NCBI GenBank assembly: GCA_036852015.1 | Contig: JAANDG010000058.1 | Span: 248,001 to 312,000, forward strand | Direction: 5' to 3' | Source of the DNA: Pelodera strongyloides | Lineage: Eukaryota; Nematoda; Chromadorea; Rhabditida; Rhabditidae | DNA length: 64,000 nucleotides | Shown: piece after piece, positions 62,345-64,000 of the stretch | Layout: every line of letters starts with the position of its first letter | Position numbering within the stretch: position 1 is the stretch's first letter | The notes under the pieces: model-generated | The model's database searches: none | Told to the model about the DNA's origin: nothing | Seen by the model: the letters and a program-made list of their open reading frames with translations, nothing else | Made by a program: the position numbers and the translations under genes

Positions 62345-62779
62345 CGTTCAGGAACTGCAACAACAACAAAAATCGAAATAAATTAAAAGGGGTCGCGGTC
62401 GCTATCATGGTCGTAAAGCCGGCATGTATCGAGTGAAGAAGAAACAAAAGTATGCTGAGAGCATGTCGGAGGAAATGAAAAAGGGAAAATATTTATAAAT
62501 AAGCACATACACATCTAAGAAAATCAGCTCGCGAAAAATAAATTGCCAACCAGGATAGGATGTTATTTTGGACTCCTTTGAAACGAAAAGATTAAAAAAA
62601 GCACAGATCTCGAACGATGCAAGATCAGTGCAAAATTCTCGCTAAACGGATCTTACACCGCGCGCACCGTGCTGGTGTCGTACAGTATACTTCATCGTTA
62701 GGAGACCCAAAGGCAGGATCCGATGCGGCAAAAGTGCATTATCCAGCATTTTTTCGCCACAGGAGAGAAACGCCTTACG

Positions 62780-62902
62780 AACGCCGTGCACGGCCACCCA
62801 ACGCCGTGCGAACGCCGTGGTTTCAGGGTGCCTTGTGAATGCCGTGCACGGCCACCAAACGCCGTGTCTACGCCGTGCCTGGCGTTTGCACGGCGTTGGG
62901 TG
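62780..62902. repeat. ACGCCGTG cluster
   Basis: The octamer acgccgtg (or cacggcgt) occurs about seven times in 120 bp, including twice within the larger unit gccgtgcacggccacc. Overlapping ORFs on both strands are translations of this repeat. Confidence 0.8.
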
Positions 62903-63089
62903 AAAAGTACGCAACTGTACAAAATGCGAAGGAACAAGAATTAGTGGCTGTAAATAGGTTTTTGTTGTATTTTAAATAAATTTTTTGAAAACTCAGGGCA
63001 AGATGGGCAAGGTTGCGGGCCCAACTCTTATCAAGCGAGACAGTGTCGGTGATACACCCCTATTTTTGACCAGTGCAGCAAGGGTGACG

Positions 63090-63195
63090 GACTTTACCGT
63101 GGCGCACCCCGATATTGGGCCTCGCCCGTGCCCTTGATATGATGATTTTACCGTGGTGCACCCCGATATTGTGCCTCGCCCGCACCCGTGATATG
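63090..63195. repeat. Two-copy ~54 bp tandem repeat
   Basis: Each unit contains ttaccgtggcgcaccccgat (or tggtgcacc) followed by attgggcctcgcccg and tgatatg, with a few substitutions between copies. Confidence 0.8.
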
Positions 63196-63809
63196 GCATC
63201 TCAAACCGTCTACGCCTCTCCATATCTAACCGCTCCAGCTGTCTTTTACTTCTGCAGCTTTCTCAACCTTCATTCAAAACAGTGGTATTTCTCCAATTAC
63301 AGTTCTCTGTACCCCCACATGGCATGGTGCACACCATTTCGTGCCATATTCACAGAAACCGGGAAAATGTAATATTCTTTATGACATATAGACAAAAAAT
63401 AATCACAGCAACAACAAAAAATGGCATATTCGTCGATGGATGGGCCGGCCGCGAATCCAAAATTGTAATCCTTCCCAACGGTTGGATACCGACCCTAAAG
63501 CAGAAGTAAATGTGAGAAAATCCGGTGCCAAAATAAACACATTAGCAGTTGTAGTTTCGAATCGCACAATATAGTTTGTATACAGCAAACAGAAGTATTC
63601 TGTCAATTTCCTAAAAATTTAACTAGGGCTCACGAAACGCATACACCGCGTATGACTAGTGGACCAGCGTAGAATGTAGACTAAAATGAAGCGCAATTGT
63701 AAACTTGTACGAACCTTCTACATCGTGGATGAAGCATAAATTCCGAGTGATAAATTCCAGGTACAAGGAACGTCCCGAACGTAGCTCGTGTTTGCTCTCT
63801 GTTCCTCCT

Positions 63810-63955
63810 TGACAGGGAGTTTCCCTCAAACACCCATATTGACAGGGAGTTTCCCTCGATGACAGCCTGTCGCCCGTATCAAAAAGTCCTATTCACAACA
63901 GTTCCTAACTGACAGGGAGTTTCCCTCAATGACCGTAACCTGTCGCCCGTCGACA
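63810..63955. repeat. Repeat with tgacagggagtttccctc motif
   Basis: The 18-mer occurs exactly at 63810-63827, 63840-63857 and 63910-63927. The last two copies are each followed by a related tail ending cctgtcgcccgt, so the larger unit is about 70 bp. The core agggagtttccct is an imperfect palindrome. Confidence 0.85.
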
Positions 63956-64000
63956 TGAGTACGCTAGTATCCAATCCACGAACCCTCAATTTTTTAGCGT

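Larger units (their letters stand above)
62345..64000. other. 5' flank of dymeclin, repeat-rich
   Basis: No supported gene. Directly upstream of the dymeclin start the sequence is AT-rich and should include its promoter or trans-splice site. Beyond 62780 it is dominated by three short-repeat clusters listed separately. Confidence 0.55.

Noticed and set aside
1..64000. CRISPR arrays, bacterial operons, prophage or toxin-antitoxin systems
   Set aside because: The DNA is clearly nuclear eukaryotic with spliced genes; the tandem repeats lack spacer-repeat regularity and no bacterial gene was seen.

Overview
The window is nuclear DNA from a nematode. The protein-coding content is spread over many short exons with GT-AG (twice GC-AG) introns and TTTCAG-type acceptors. 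Two recognisable families are worm-typical (an MLT-10/DUF644 moulting protein and an UNC-130-type FoxD factor), and several first exons follow a possible spliced-leader acceptor. Rhabditid/strongylid (clade V) ancestry is my inference; I cannot name the species.

Layout: 32-10916 (+) is the 3' part of a Bicaudal-C homologue (bcc-1): 25 exons whose phases all agree, with KH-type domains at the visible N-terminus and a SAM domain at the C-terminus. 10917-25834 is a 15 kb intergenic stretch. 25835-31040 (+) is a 470-residue FoxD forkhead factor (unc-130 type). 31041-34719 is repeat-bearing spacer with fragments copied from the next gene. 34720-42123 (-) is an MLT-10-like gene with the proline-punctuated LSP repeat domain; most exons join in frame but two junctions do not. 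44202-45857 (+) encodes a secreted 275-residue, 14-cysteine orphan protein. 46317-49138 (+) encodes a 187-residue single-pass membrane orphan. 51930-53280 (+) encodes a secreted phospholipase A2 with intact catalytic motifs. 55384-62344 (-) is a complete 18-exon dymeclin gene (652 residues), with a non-LTR retrotransposon fragment in one intron. 62345-64000 is repeat-rich flank.

The genes do not form an obvious pathway. bcc-1 is a post-transcriptional regulator, unc-130 a transcriptional repressor, the MLT-10-like protein is cuticle/moulting related, dymeclin is a Golgi trafficking factor, and the PLA2 and the 14-Cys protein are secreted.

The non-coding fraction is rich in mobile-element structure: several long foldback (inverted-repeat) elements, including two related ~450 bp copies in consecutive introns of one gene; a tRNA-derived SINE in two copies; homopolymer G/C tracts up to 48 bases; many (CT)n/(GA)n blocks; and several minisatellites. 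All gene models were assembled by eye from splice sites, reading phase and family resemblance; no search or alignment was run.
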